Shown: positions 43,506 through 52,270, counted from the stretch's first letter. The stretch: 64,000 nucleotides of DNA from Streptomyces sp. L2 (GCF_004124325.1 NZ_QBDT01000001.1:2728001-2792000); one strand, 5' to 3'. Notes: generated by a model from the sequence alone, not told the origin. Numbers and translations are program-made.

Positions 43506-44426
43506 GTGCAGGGGGTCTTGAGCGGGTTCGCAGTGATCGCGGTCGTCATCGGGGTGGGCTATGTGCTCGGGTGGCGCGGGCTGCTCGGTGAGCAGGCCGG
43601 GGAGGTGCTGACGCGGCTGGCGTTCACGGTGGCCGGTCCGGCCCTGCTCTTCACGACCCTCGCGAAGGCCGATCTGACGCTGCTGTTCTCCAGCCGGCTG
43701 CTGGTGACCGCGTTGAGCACGGTGGCCGTCTCCGGTGTGTTCCTGGCGGTGGGCGCGGTACGGCACTGGGGCATGGGCCGGACCACGATCGGCGCCCTGT
43801 GCTCCGGTTACGTCAACTCGGGCAACCTGGGGATTCCCATCGCCGCGTACGTCCTGGGCGACGCGTCCCTGGTGGCGCCGGTCCTGCTGTTCCAGGTCGT
43901 CCTGGTCACGCCGGTCGCGCTCACGGTGCTGGACCTGTCCGGCATGGGCGAGAAGGGCTCCGCGTGGCGGCGGGCGCTGACCCCGCTGCGCAATCCGATA
44001 GCGGTGGGCTCCCTGTCGGGCGTGGTCGTCTCGGCGGCGGGCTGGCGCATTCCGGGCCCGGTGCTGGAGCCCCTCACCCTGATCGGCAACATGTCCGTGC
44101 CGGCGGCCCTGCTGGTGTTCGGCATGTCCCTGCACGGCAGCGCGGCCCCCGGCCGGGGCCGGGACCGCAACCTGGTCCTGCTCTCCGTGGCCCTGAAGTC
44201 AGTCGGCCAGCCCCTGGCGGCCTGGGCCCTGGCCAGTGCCGTCTTCGGCCTCCACGGCGCCCCCCTCCTCGACGTGGTCGTCACCTCGGCGCTCCCCGCC
44301 GCCCAGAACCTCTTCACCTACGCCAAGCGCTACCACGTCGCCGAATCCCTGGCCCGCGAGTCCATCCTGCTGTCCACGGTGGTGTCGGTGCCGGTGCTGG
44401 TGGGGGTGGCGGCGGTGCTGGGGTGA
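43506..44426 (+). CDS. AEC-family (auxin efflux carrier-like) transporter
   Basis: This 306-residue membrane protein of about 10 helices has the AEC/PIN-like pattern: GVGYVLGWRGLLGEQAGEVLTRLAFTVAGPALLFTTLA at the N-terminus, and GYVNSGNLGIPIAAYVLG with the conserved Asn-Gly-Asn-x-Gly motif. ALPAAQNLFTYAKRYHVAESLARESILLSTVVSVP is near the end. Likely substrates are organic acids. The start is GTG 43506. It abuts the convergent Uma2 gene with six bases between. Confidence 0.88.
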   Translation: MQGVLSGFAVIAVVIGVGYVLGWRGLLGEQAGEVLTRLAFTVAGPALLFTTLAKADLTLLFSSRLLVTALSTVAVSGVFLAVGAVRHWGMGRTTIGALCSGYVNSGNLGIPIAAYVLGDASLVAPVLLFQVVLVTPVALTVLDLSGMGEKGSAWRRALTPLRNPIAVGSLSGVVVSAAGWRIPGPVLEPLTLIGNMSVPAALLVFGMSLHGSAAPGRGRDRNLVLLSVALKSVGQPLAAWALASAVFGLHGAPLLDVVVTSALPAAQNLFTYAKRYHVAESLARESILLSTVVSVPVLVGVAAVLG

Positions 44427-44432
44427 GGACTG

Positions 44433-45017
44433 TCAGTCGACGGGAAACTCGCTTGTGTCGATCACCACGCCGAAGGGAGCGGGCAGTTTGACGGGCTCGC
44501 CGAACTTGGCGGTGCTCAGGGGTCGGTAGACATCCCCCTTCGGCTCTCCGTACAGCGTCACGGTGGGGCCATCGGGGGCCCAGCGGTCGACCAGCAGGTA
44601 CAGCGGGATTCCCGCAGTGGCGTAGGCGGCCGGCTTGCTGATGCGGTCGTGGCGCGCGTTGGACTTGGAGGTCACCTCGACGACCAGTTCGGCGAGGGCG
44701 GCTGGAACGTGTGTGTCCGATTCCGCGCACTCCGGCAAAGGAGCTACGACCAGGTCCGGGATGAGCATGCCCAGACGGGAGGGAACAGCGATCGCCAGTG
44801 TCTGGAAGATCTCCCAGTCCTCGGGGATCACTGAGTAGAGGCGACGCTGGATACGGGCCGCGATCACGTTGTGGCGCGGGGCGGGAGCAGGTGACACGGT
44901 GATGATCCCCTCGATGATCTCCACCTTGCTGCCCTCGGGCCATTCCATCTCCTCCCAGAACCGGACGAGGTCGTCCCAGCTCTGGTCGGGATCCTGGCTC
45001 ACGGTGAGTGCGCTCAT
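44433..45017 (-). CDS. Uma2-family (DUF820) PD-(D/E)XK nuclease-like protein
   Basis: The 194-residue protein has the Uma2 core: EGSKVEIIEGIITVSPAPAPRHNVIAARIQRRL, then LIPDLVVAPLPE, and LVVEVTSKSNARHDRISKPAAYATAGIPLYLLVDRWAP (Asp, then Glu-Val-x-Ser, restriction-nuclease fold). The family is abundant in actinomycetes and cyanobacteria without a settled function. It carries a strong Shine-Dalgarno (aggagacc) before ATG 45017. Confidence 0.88.
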   Translation of the reverse strand: MSALTVSQDPDQSWDDLVRFWEEMEWPEGSKVEIIEGIITVSPAPAPRHNVIAARIQRRLYSVIPEDWEIFQTLAIAVPSRLGMLIPDLVVAPLPECAESDTHVPAALAELVVEVTSKSNARHDRISKPAAYATAGIPLYLLVDRWAPDGPTVTLYGEPKGDVYRPLSTAKFGEPVKLPAPFGVVIDTSEFPVD

Positions 45018-45056
45018 GGCGGTCTCCTATCGGTGCGTCACCGATCCAAGCATGCC

Positions 45057-45090
45057 GAACGGGACCGGTGGTGGTCTACCGGCCCCGTTC
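45057..45090 (-). terminator. Terminator of the nucleoside ABC-cdd-deoA operon
   Basis: gaacgggaccggt (45057-45069) pairs with accggccccgttc (45078-45090), one mismatch in 13, eight-base loop, 23 bp after the deoA stop. A T-rich patch (ggggtttttcc on the minus strand) comes before the stem. Confidence 0.78.
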
Positions 45091-45112
45091 ACTCGAAAGG
45101 AAAAACCCCTGT

Positions 45113-46396
45113 TCAGGCGATACGTTCCAGCACCACCGGGGACGGCGTGAACGGGGTGTTCGGGGCTGCGATGGCGTAGGAGCCCGCGACCGCCTGAAGG
45201 GCGTAGTCGAAGCGGTCCGGGGTGTCGGTGTGGAGGGTGAGGAGGGGCTGGCCCGCGGTGACGGTGTCGCCGGGCTTGGCGTGGAGTTCCACGCCTGCTC
45301 CGGCCTGGACCGGGTCCTCCTTGCGGGCGCGGCCGGCGCCGAGGCGCCAGGCGGCGATGCCGATGTCGTAGGCGTCGAGGCGGGTCAGGACGCCGGAGGC
45401 GCTCGCCTTGACGACGTGCTGTTCGCGGGAGGTGGGGAGGGCCGCGTCGGGGTCGCCGCCCTGGGCGGTGATCATGCGGCGCCAGACGTCCATCGCGGAG
45501 CCGTCCGCGAGGGCCTTCGCCGGGTCGGCGTCCTTCACCCCGGCGGCGTCGAGCATCTCGCGGGCCAGGGCGAGGGTCAGTTCGACGACGTCGGCGGGGC
45601 CGCCGCCGGCCAGGACCTCGACCGACTCGCGGACCTCCAGGGCGTTGCCGGCGGTGAGGCCGAGGGGGGTGGACATGTCGGTGAGGAGGGCGACCGTGTT
45701 CACGCCGTGGTCGGTGCCGAGGCCGACCATCGTGGAGGCCAGTTCTCGGGCGTCGTCCAGGGTCTTCATGAAGGCGCCCGAGCCGACCTTGACGTCCAGG
45801 ACCAGGGAGCCGGTGCCCTCGGCGATCTTCTTGGACATGATGGAGGAGGCGATCAGCGGGATCGCCTCCACCGTGCCGGTGACGTCCCGGAGGGCGTACA
45901 GCTTCTTGTCGGCGGGGGCGAGCCCGTCGCCGGCCGCGCAGATCACCGCGCCCGTGCCGTCCAGCACCGAGAGCATCTCCTCGTTTGAGAGCAGGGCGCG
46001 CCAGCCCGGGATCGACTCCAGCTTGTCCAGGGTGCCGCCGGTGTGGCCGAGGCCGCGGCCGGAGAGCTGGGGGACGGCCGCGCCGCAGGCCGCGACCAGG
46101 GGGGCCAGCGGGAGGGTGATCTTGTCGCCGACGCCGCCCGTGGAGTGCTTGTCGGCCGTGGGGCGGGACAGGGAGGAGAAGTCCATGCGCTCACCGGAGG
46201 CGATCATGGCCGCCGTCCAGCGGGCGATCTCGCGCCGGTTCATGCCGTTGAGCAGGATCGCCATGGCGAGCGCGGACATCTGCTCGTCGGCGACCTCGCC
46301 GCGGGTGTACGCGTCGATGACCCAGTCGATCTGCTCGTCGGTCAGCTCGCCGCGGTCCCGCTTGCTGCGGATGACGGAGATGGCGTCCATGGCCAT
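45113..46396 (-). CDS. deoA: Thymidine/pyrimidine-nucleoside phosphorylase
   Basis: The 427-residue enzyme splits thymidine or deoxyuridine to the base and deoxyribose-1-phosphate. It has DAISVIRSKRDRGELTDEQIDWVIDAYTRGEV, MSALAMAILLNGM, KHSTGGVGDKITLPLAPLVAACG, SGRGLGHTGGTLDKLESIPG and LDVKVGSGAFMKT. ATG 46396 follows GGAAGGG by six bases; a second ATG two codons later is possible. It is the last gene of the transporter operon, 68 bp after cdd. Confidence 0.95.
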   Translation of the reverse strand: MAMDAISVIRSKRDRGELTDEQIDWVIDAYTRGEVADEQMSALAMAILLNGMNRREIARWTAAMIASGERMDFSSLSRPTADKHSTGGVGDKITLPLAPLVAACGAAVPQLSGRGLGHTGGTLDKLESIPGWRALLSNEEMLSVLDGTGAVICAAGDGLAPADKKLYALRDVTGTVEAIPLIASSIMSKKIAEGTGSLVLDVKVGSGAFMKTLDDARELASTMVGLGTDHGVNTVALLTDMSTPLGLTAGNALEVRESVEVLAGGGPADVVELTLALAREMLDAAGVKDADPAKALADGSAMDVWRRMITAQGGDPDAALPTSREQHVVKASASGVLTRLDAYDIGIAAWRLGAGRARKEDPVQAGAGVELHAKPGDTVTAGQPLLTLHTDTPDRFDYALQAVAGSYAIAAPNTPFTPSPVVLERIA

Positions 46397-46464
46397 GGCT
46401 TTCCCTTCCGGGGGTGTGGAACTGTACGGCCCCTGCCGCGCGGGGCGGAGGGGCCGTACCGGAG

Positions 46465-46875
46465 TTACTTGGTGAGGTGGTCCGGGCCGAAGGCCTGCGG
46501 GAGCATCTCGGAGAGCGGGAGGATCCCGCCGGGGGTGTCCAGGAGCAGTCCGGGGCCGCCGAACTCGTACAGCAGCTGGCGGCAGCGGCCGCACGGCACG
46601 AGCAGCTCGCCCGCGCCGTTCACGCAGGTGAAGTGCGTGAGGCGGCCGCCTCCGGTGCGCTGCAGCTGGGAGACCAGGCCGCACTCGGCGCACAGGCCGA
46701 GGCCGTAGGAGGCGTTCTCCACGTTGCAGCCGGTGACGGTGCGGCCGTCGTCGACGAGGGCCGCCACGCCGACCGGGTAGCCGGAGTAGGGGGCGTAGGC
46801 GTGGGACATGGCGTCCCGGGCCTCGGCGCGCAGCGCCTCCCAGTCGAATCCGGCCGCCGGGTCCGCGGCGGTCAC
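46465..46875 (-). CDS. cdd: Cytidine deaminase
   Basis: The 136-residue zinc enzyme deaminates (deoxy)cytidine to (deoxy)uridine, which DeoA then uses. Motifs are AYAPYSGYPVGVAAL, GCNVENASYGLGLCAECGLVS (Cys and catalytic Glu are CAE), and VPCGRCRQLLYEF (PCxxC). GTG 46875 overlaps the permease stop by four bases (GTGA). Confidence 0.94.
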   Translation of the reverse strand: MTAADPAAGFDWEALRAEARDAMSHAYAPYSGYPVGVAALVDDGRTVTGCNVENASYGLGLCAECGLVSQLQRTGGGRLTHFTCVNGAGELLVPCGRCRQLLYEFGGPGLLLDTPGGILPLSEMLPQAFGPDHLTK

Positions 46876-48158
46876 TTGCCCTGGCCCTTCCGGTACCGCA
46901 TGCCGTCCGCCTTCGGCATGCGCAGCCGCTGGGCGGACAGGGACAGCACGAGGAGCGTGACGACGTACGGCGTCGCGCCCACGAAGTCGCCCGGGACCTC
47001 GTCGGTGAACAGGTACCAGACGAGGACCAGCGCGGCCATGACGGCGCTGATGACCCCCTGCCACAGCGCCTTGCGGTACAGCTTCCAGCCGGCCAGAACG
47101 GCGAGGAGGACGACCAGCAGCAGGAGCAGGGCGTGCACGGTGACGCCGCCGTTGCGCAGCTGGAGCGCGTCGGAGTAGCCGAACAGGCCGGCGCCCATGG
47201 CGAGGCCGCCGGGACGCCAGTTGCCGAAGATCATCGCCGCGAGGCCGATGTAGCCGCGGCCGCCGGTCTGGTTCTCCAGGTAGATGTGCGAGGTGACCAG
47301 GGAGAGGAAGGCACCGCCGAGTCCGGCGAGGCCGCCGGAGACGGCCACGGCCGCGTACTTGTAGCGGTAGACGTCGACGCCGAGGGACTCCGCGGCGGTC
47401 GGGTTCTCGCCGCAGGAGCGCAGCCGCAGGCCGAACGGGGTGCGCCACAGGATCCACCAACTGCCGACGAACAGGACGGCGGCGAGGATCGTGACCACGG
47501 ACAGGTTGGTGACGAGGCCGCCGAGGATGCCGGCGATGTCGGAGACGAAGAACCAGTGGTGCTTCTCGATCGACGCGAGAGCGTCGGAGAGGCCGGGCAC
47601 CGTGACGTTGGGCAGCGAGTCCACGGGCGGGGACTGCTTGGGGTCGCCGCCCGCCTCCGCGGCCTTGCCGGTGGCGAAGAAGATCTTGGCGAGGTACTGG
47701 GTGGCGCCGAGCGCGAGCAGGTTGATCGCGACACCGGAGACGATGTGGTCGACGCCGAAGGTGACGGTGGCGACGGCGTGCAGCAGGCCGCCGAGGACGC
47801 CGAAGCCGATGCCGCACAGCAGGCCGAGCCAGGGGCTGGTCTGCCAGCCGATCCAGCCGGCGCCGAAGGTGCCGAGGATCATCATGCCTTCGAGGCCGAT
47901 GTTGACCACGCCGGCCCGCTCGGCCCACAGGCCGCCGAGTCCGGCGAGGCCGATGGGTACGGCCAGGCCCAGCGCGGCGCTGACCTGTCCGGCGGAGTCG
48001 AGCTGGTCGGAGCCGGTGATCATGCGGATCGCGGCGACGAGGATCAGCGCGCCGGCGACGAGCATGAGGATCTGGCCGAGGGAGCGGCCCGAACGGGTGG
48101 CCGCGGCGTCCGCCTTGGGCGCCGCGGGCGGCGGCGCGTCGGTCATCGTGGCAGTCAT
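46872..48158 (-). CDS. Nucleoside ABC transporter permease 2
   Basis: The 428-residue membrane protein has the BPD_transp_2 pattern: LGLAVPIGLAGLGGLWAERAGVVNIGLEGMMILGTFGAGW, FGVDHIVSGVAINLLALGATQYL, LRSCGENPTAAESLGVDVYRYKYAAVAVSGGLAGLGGAFLS and NWRPGGLAMGAGLFGYSDALQL. It forms the membrane channel with permease 1. It starts at ATG 48158, sharing one base with the stop of permease 1. Confidence 0.93.
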   Translation of the reverse strand: MTATMTDAPPPAAPKADAAATRSGRSLGQILMLVAGALILVAAIRMITGSDQLDSAGQVSAALGLAVPIGLAGLGGLWAERAGVVNIGLEGMMILGTFGAGWIGWQTSPWLGLLCGIGFGVLGGLLHAVATVTFGVDHIVSGVAINLLALGATQYLAKIFFATGKAAEAGGDPKQSPPVDSLPNVTVPGLSDALASIEKHHWFFVSDIAGILGGLVTNLSVVTILAAVLFVGSWWILWRTPFGLRLRSCGENPTAAESLGVDVYRYKYAAVAVSGGLAGLGGAFLSLVTSHIYLENQTGGRGYIGLAAMIFGNWRPGGLAMGAGLFGYSDALQLRNGGVTVHALLLLLVVLLAVLAGWKLYRKALWQGVISAVMAALVLVWYLFTDEVPGDFVGATPYVVTLLVLSLSAQRLRMPKADGMRYRKGQGK

Positions 48159-49285
48159 CACGCCACCTCCTGCTTCTTCGTCGGGGCGGCGGCCTGGGCG
48201 GCGAGTTCGGCGCCGACCCGCTGCTGCTGGCGCTTGAGGCCGTAGCGGCGTACGACTTCGTAGGCGATGACGACGCAGAGGACGATGACGCCCTGGATGA
48301 CGCCGAGGATCTCCTTGTCGTAGCCCTGGAACTCCAGGTGGTTGGTGGTGCGCTCCAGGAAGCCCCAGAGCAGGGCGGCGAGCGCGATGCCGATGGGATG
48401 GTTGCGGCCGAGGAGCGCGATCGCGATGCCGGTGAAGCCGATGCCCGCGGGGAAGCTGTTGTCGAACTGGTGGCTCTCGTTGAGCAGCGTGGGCAGGCCG
48501 ACCAGGCCGGCCACCGCACCGGAGATGATCATGCTGGTGGCGACCATCTTCTTCACGCCGACACCGCTCGCGGCGGCGGCCGTCTCGGACTGGCCGACGG
48601 TGCGCAGGTCGAAGCCGAAGCGGGTGCGGCCGAGGACGAACCAGTAGGCGACGCCGACGAGGACGGCGAGGATGATCAGGCTGTCGACCGAGCCGGCCGG
48701 GCCGGCGTTGATGTTCGGCAGGAACGAGGCGTGCGGCAGCGGCTTGGTGGAGACCAGGGTGCCGCCCTGCTGGAGTTCGCCGAGCTTTCCGGGCTGGAGC
48801 AGGTAGGCGATGATCGCGGTGGCGATCGAGTTCAGCATGATCGTGGAGATGACCTCGCTGACCCCTCGGGTCACCTTGAGGACACCGGCGATGCCCGCCC
48901 ACACGGCGCCGGTCGCCATGGCGCAGATGATGATCAGCGGGATGGCGAGCCAGCCGGGCACGGCGAGCGCGCCGCCGAGGACGGCGGCGAAGAACGCGGC
49001 GAGCCGGTACTGGCCGTCGACACCGATGTTGAACAGGTTCATCCGGAAGCCGATGGCCACCGAGACGCCCGCGAGGTAGTAGGTCGTCGCCTTGTTGAGG
49101 ATGTAGACCTGGCTGTCGCTGGCGGAGCCGTAGTTCAGCATGTCGCTGAAGGCGGGGCCCGGGTTCTTGCCGGTGGCGAGGATCACCAGGGTGGTGACGA
49201 TGATCGCGGCGACGATCGCCAGCAGCGGGGCGGCGATCCCGAGGAGCAGCCGCTCCTTGTCGATCCGTGCGGTCAGCTTGTTCAT
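48158..49285 (-). CDS. Nucleoside ABC transporter permease 1
   Basis: The 375-residue protein starts MNKLTARIDKERLLLG at ATG 49285, four bases inside the ATPase stop (ATGA). It has about ten hydrophobic segments and the BPD_transp_2 pattern (YLAGVSVAIGFRMNLFNIGVDGQYRLAAFFAAVLGGAL, VISTIMLNSIATAIIAYLL, RTVGQSETAAAASGVGVKKMVATSMIISGAVAGLVGLP). It pairs with permease 2 and the ATPase in a BmpA-type nucleoside importer. Confidence 0.93.
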   Translation of the reverse strand: MNKLTARIDKERLLLGIAAPLLAIVAAIIVTTLVILATGKNPGPAFSDMLNYGSASDSQVYILNKATTYYLAGVSVAIGFRMNLFNIGVDGQYRLAAFFAAVLGGALAVPGWLAIPLIIICAMATGAVWAGIAGVLKVTRGVSEVISTIMLNSIATAIIAYLLQPGKLGELQQGGTLVSTKPLPHASFLPNINAGPAGSVDSLIILAVLVGVAYWFVLGRTRFGFDLRTVGQSETAAAASGVGVKKMVATSMIISGAVAGLVGLPTLLNESHQFDNSFPAGIGFTGIAIALLGRNHPIGIALAALLWGFLERTTNHLEFQGYDKEILGVIQGVIVLCVVIAYEVVRRYGLKRQQQRVGAELAAQAAAPTKKQEVA

Positions 49286-50883
49286 CGCTCGTCGTCCTCT
49301 GTCTGCTCCGGGCCGCCCGTCTGCTCCGGGTCCGTCTGCTCGCCATGCTCCAGGTGGCCGGCCGCGGCGCCCGTCATGGCGGAGCCCAGCTCCTCGGGGG
49401 TGATGGTGGCGGGGTCGGCGTCGGCGACCAGGCGGCCGCGGTACATCACCCGCAGGGTGTCGGACAGGCCGATCAGCTCGTCCAGGTCGGCCGAGATCAG
49501 CAGCACGGCCAGGCCCTCGCGGCGGGCCTCGCGGATGTGGTCCCAGATCGCGGCCTGCGCGCCGACGTCCACACCGCGGGTGGGGTGGGCGGCGATGAGC
49601 AGCTTGGGGCTGTGGCTCATCTCGCGGCCGACGATCAGCTTCTGCTGGTTGCCGCCGGACAGGGAGGCCGCGGTGACCTCGATGCCGGGGGTGCGGACGT
49701 CGTACGCCTGCACGATCCGCTCGGTGTCGGTGCGGGCGGCCCGGGGGTCGAGGAGTCCGCCGCGCGAGTTGGGCTTCTCGGTGACGTGGCCGAGGATGCG
49801 GTTCTCCCACAGCGGGGCTTCCAGCAGGAGGCCGTGGCGGTGGCGGTCCTCGGGGATGTACCCGATGCCGGCCTCGCGGCGGCGGCGGGTGGCGTCCTGG
49901 GAGATGTCGGTGCCGTCGAGGGTGATGGTGCCGGCGTCCGGCTGCCGCATGCCCATGATCGCCTCGACCAGTTCGGACTGGCCGTTGCCCTCGACGCCGG
50001 CGATGCCGAGGACCTCGCCCTTGTGGATGGTCAGGGAGATCTGGTCGAGGATGACGCGCTCGATGCCGTCGAGGTCGGTCTGCGCCAGGTGCAGTCCGGC
50101 GACGTCCAGCATGGGGGCGTCGGTGACGGTGGATTCCGAGGTCTGCGGGGTGGGCAGTTCGCTGCCGACCATCAGTTCGGCGAGCTGCTTGGTGGTGGTC
50201 GACCTCGGCTCGACGGTGCCGACGGTGGTGCCCCGCCGGATGACGGTGATCTCGTCGGCGACGGACAGCACCTCGCCCAGCTTGTGGGAGATGAAGATGA
50301 CGGTGAGGCCCTCGGCCTTCAGCTCGCGCAGGTTGTCGAAGAGGGCGTCGACCTCCTGCGGCACGAGGACGGCGGTGGGCTCGTCGAGGATCAGGGTCTT
50401 GGCGCCGCGGTAGAGGACCTTGAGGATCTCCACGCGCTGGCGGTCGGCGACGCCCAGCTGCTCGACGAGGACGTCCGGGCGGACGTTCAGTCCGTACGCC
50501 TCGGAGATCTCCTTGATCTTTCCCCGCGCCTTGCCGCCGATGCCGTACAGCTTCTCCGCGCCGAGGACCACGTTCTCCAGGACGGTGAGGTTGTCGGCGA
50601 GCATGAAGTGCTGGTGCACCATGCCGATGCCGCAGGCGATGGCGTCGGCGGGGGTCTTGAAGGCGACCCGCTCGCCGTTCACGGTGATGGTGCCCTCGTT
50701 CGGCTGCTGCATGCCGTAGAGGATCTTCATCAGGGTGGACTTGCCGGCGCCGTTCTCGCCGCACAGGGCGTGGACGGTGCCCGTGCGGACGGTGATGTCG
50801 ATGTCGCGGTTGGCGACGACGCCGGGGAAGCGCTTGGTGATGCCGCGCAGTTCGACGGCAGCGGGAGGGCTGGACGCGTTGAT
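49282..50883 (-). CDS. Nucleoside ABC transporter ATP-binding protein, apparent ATC start
   Basis: From 50883 this is 533 residues with two ABC domains. Domain 1: INASSPPAAVELRGITKRFPG, Walker A GENGAGKST, signature LGVADRQRVEILK, Walker B TLILDEPTAVL. Domain 2: GIAGVEGNGQSELVEAI (non-standard Walker A), LSGGNQQKLIVGRE, LLIAAHPTRGVDV. No ATG, GTG or TTG exists in frame between the stop at 50985 and Walker A. The ATC at 50883 has AGGAG eight bases upstream on the minus strand, so initiation at ATC is the best fit. The first in-frame ATG (50730) would remove Walker A. Confidence 0.88.
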   Translation of the reverse strand: MNASSPPAAVELRGITKRFPGVVANRDIDITVRTGTVHALCGENGAGKSTLMKILYGMQQPNEGTITVNGERVAFKTPADAIACGIGMVHQHFMLADNLTVLENVVLGAEKLYGIGGKARGKIKEISEAYGLNVRPDVLVEQLGVADRQRVEILKVLYRGAKTLILDEPTAVLVPQEVDALFDNLRELKAEGLTVIFISHKLGEVLSVADEITVIRRGTTVGTVEPRSTTTKQLAELMVGSELPTPQTSESTVTDAPMLDVAGLHLAQTDLDGIERVILDQISLTIHKGEVLGIAGVEGNGQSELVEAIMGMRQPDAGTITLDGTDISQDATRRRREAGIGYIPEDRHRHGLLLEAPLWENRILGHVTEKPNSRGGLLDPRAARTDTERIVQAYDVRTPGIEVTAASLSGGNQQKLIVGREMSHSPKLLIAAHPTRGVDVGAQAAIWDHIREARREGLAVLLISADLDELIGLSDTLRVMYRGRLVADADPATITPEELGSAMTGAAAGHLEHGEQTDPEQTGGPEQTEDDER

Positions 50884-50935
50884 GGCGCACTCTCCTCGGG
50901 GAAAGGGGCTGCGTAGGGGAGGGCAGGCGTCGGCG

Positions 50936-50969
50936 ACGCTAGCGCGACAACTCCGCGCTACACGCGTAG
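50936..50969 (-). promoter_or_regulatory. ABC-cdd-deoA operon promoter with nucleoside-regulon palindrome
   Basis: CTACACGCGTAG (50958-50969; on the minus strand CTACGCGTGTAG) differs by one base from the box at punA, deoC and add. A -10-like TAGCGT (50941-50936) lies 16 bases downstream, so the box would cover the -35 region. The leader to the ATC codon is about 45 bases and contains a Shine-Dalgarno. Confidence 0.65.
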
Positions 50970-51052
50970 AGTTGACACATTGTTATGGCTCGGCGAGGGG
51001 CGTCGCGTACAGGCCCTGAGGGCTGGGAACGCTCCCCTGCGCCGAGCCGGGG

Positions 51053-51082
51053 CCCGGCGGGACCGGTCGGGGTCCCGCCGGG
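51053..51082 (-). terminator. Terminator after bmpA
   Basis: A perfect 12-bp stem, cccggcgggacc (51053-51064) with ggtcccgccggg (51071-51082), six-base loop, 15 bp past the bmpA stop. It separates bmpA from the ABC operon, which then has its own promoter. Confidence 0.8.
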
Positions 51083-51097
51083 GTCGGACGCATCAGG

Positions 51098-52153
51098 TCA
51101 CGGGGTGGTCTTGACCTTGATGGAGCCGTCGACGATCTTCTTCTTCGCGGCGTCCAGCTTGGGCTGGATGTCGTCGATGAAGCCACCGCTGGTGGCCAGC
51201 TTCACGCCGCCCTTGGCCAGCGAGTAGACCTGGTTGCCGGTCAGCGGCTTGCCGTCGTGCACGGACTTGATGAAGTCGTAGACGCCGACGTCGACGTTCT
51301 TGACCATCGAGGTCAGGATCGAGCTCTTGTACTTGGCCAGACCCGGGATGTTGTACTGGTCGGAGTCCACGCCGATCGCCCAGGCGCCCTTGGTGCCGTT
51401 GACGGCCTCGATCGCGCCGTTGCCGGAGGAGCCGGCCGCCGTGTAGATGACGTCGGCGCCCTTGTCGAGCATGCCCTGCGCGGCGGCCTTGCCCTTGTCG
51501 GGGCTGGAGAAGCCGGACAGGTCGGAGCCGTGCGTCAGGTACTGGACGTCGACCTTGACCTTGGCGTTGGTGTCGTGCACGCCCTGGACGTAGCCCGCCT
51601 CGAACTTCTTGATCAGCGGGGTGTCGACACCGCCGATGAAGCCGACGTGGTCCTTCTTGGTCTTCAGCGCGGCGGCGACACCGGCCAGGTAGGAGCCCTG
51701 CTCCTCGGTGAAGGTGATGCTGTCGACGTTCTTGGCGTCCACGACCGAGTCGACGATGCCGAAGCTGGTCTTCGGGTACTTCGCGGCGACCTTGCCCATC
51801 GCGGTGGCATAGGAGAAGCCGACGGCCACGATCGGGTTGTAGCCGGCGTCCGCGAGGTCCGTCAGCCGCTGCTCACGGTCGGCCTCGGTGTCGGAGGTCT
51901 TGGCGGTCAGCTCCTTGATCGAGCCGCCGAACTCCTTCTCGGCCTTGTCGGCACCGCGGGCGGCGGAGTCGTTGAAGGAGCGGTCACCACGGCCGCCGAC
52001 GTCGTAGGCGAGGCCGATCTTGACACCCTTGCCGCCGCCGGAGGACGAGGACGAGGAGGAGTTGTCGGAGGAGGTGCTGCCACACGCGGTGGCAGACATG
52101 GCGAGAGCTGCGGATGCGACAACCGCAGCGGAAAGCTTGGCTACCCGGCGCAC
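51098..52153 (-). CDS. bmpA: BmpA-family nucleoside-binding lipoprotein
   Basis: The 351-residue lipoprotein has lipobox SATAC (Cys24) after a short signal peptide and a Ser/Gly linker. The BMP/PnrA fold follows: GLAYDVGGRGDRSFNDSAARGADKA (conserved DxxFN), VGFSYATAMGKVAAKYP, EEQGSYLAGVAAAL, VGFIGGVDTPLIKKFEAGYVQGV and YTAAGSSGNGAIEAV. It captures nucleosides outside the cell for the adjacent ABC importer. GTG 52153 has AAGGAG seven bases upstream. It has its own promoter with the shared box. Confidence 0.94.
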   Translation of the reverse strand: MRRVAKLSAAVVASAALAMSATACGSTSSDNSSSSSSSGGGKGVKIGLAYDVGGRGDRSFNDSAARGADKAEKEFGGSIKELTAKTSDTEADREQRLTDLADAGYNPIVAVGFSYATAMGKVAAKYPKTSFGIVDSVVDAKNVDSITFTEEQGSYLAGVAAALKTKKDHVGFIGGVDTPLIKKFEAGYVQGVHDTNAKVKVDVQYLTHGSDLSGFSSPDKGKAAAQGMLDKGADVIYTAAGSSGNGAIEAVNGTKGAWAIGVDSDQYNIPGLAKYKSSILTSMVKNVDVGVYDFIKSVHDGKPLTGNQVYSLAKGGVKLATSGGFIDDIQPKLDAAKKKIVDGSIKVKTTP

Positions 52154-52254
52154 GGGAAGGCTCCTTCACCTGACCTGAGCGCCGTGTCGGCGCTTGATGT
52201 GAGCACCATGCCAGTGCTCGGGCCGAGACGCCCCGGCGGCGTCGGCTTCGCGGC

Positions 52255-52270
52255 ATCGTAACGCGCGTAG
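52255..52270 (-). promoter_or_regulatory. bmpA promoter with degenerate nucleoside-regulon palindrome
   Basis: TAACGCGCGTAG (52259-52270) keeps the ACGCGCGT core and one flank of the box. The -10-like TACGAT (52260-52255) overlaps its edge. The leader to GTG 52153 is about 95 bases and contains small inverted repeats (agcgccgtgtcggcgct). Confidence 0.6.

Noticed and set aside
50730..50732. ATG 50730 as start of the nucleoside ABC ATPase
   Set aside because: It would remove the first 51 residues including Walker A, although that sequence is intact in frame upstream.
50972..50977. TTGACA on the + strand beside the 50958 palindrome as a + strand promoter
   Set aside because: No suitable -10 at 16-19 bases and no + strand gene follows before bmpA's end; treated as chance.
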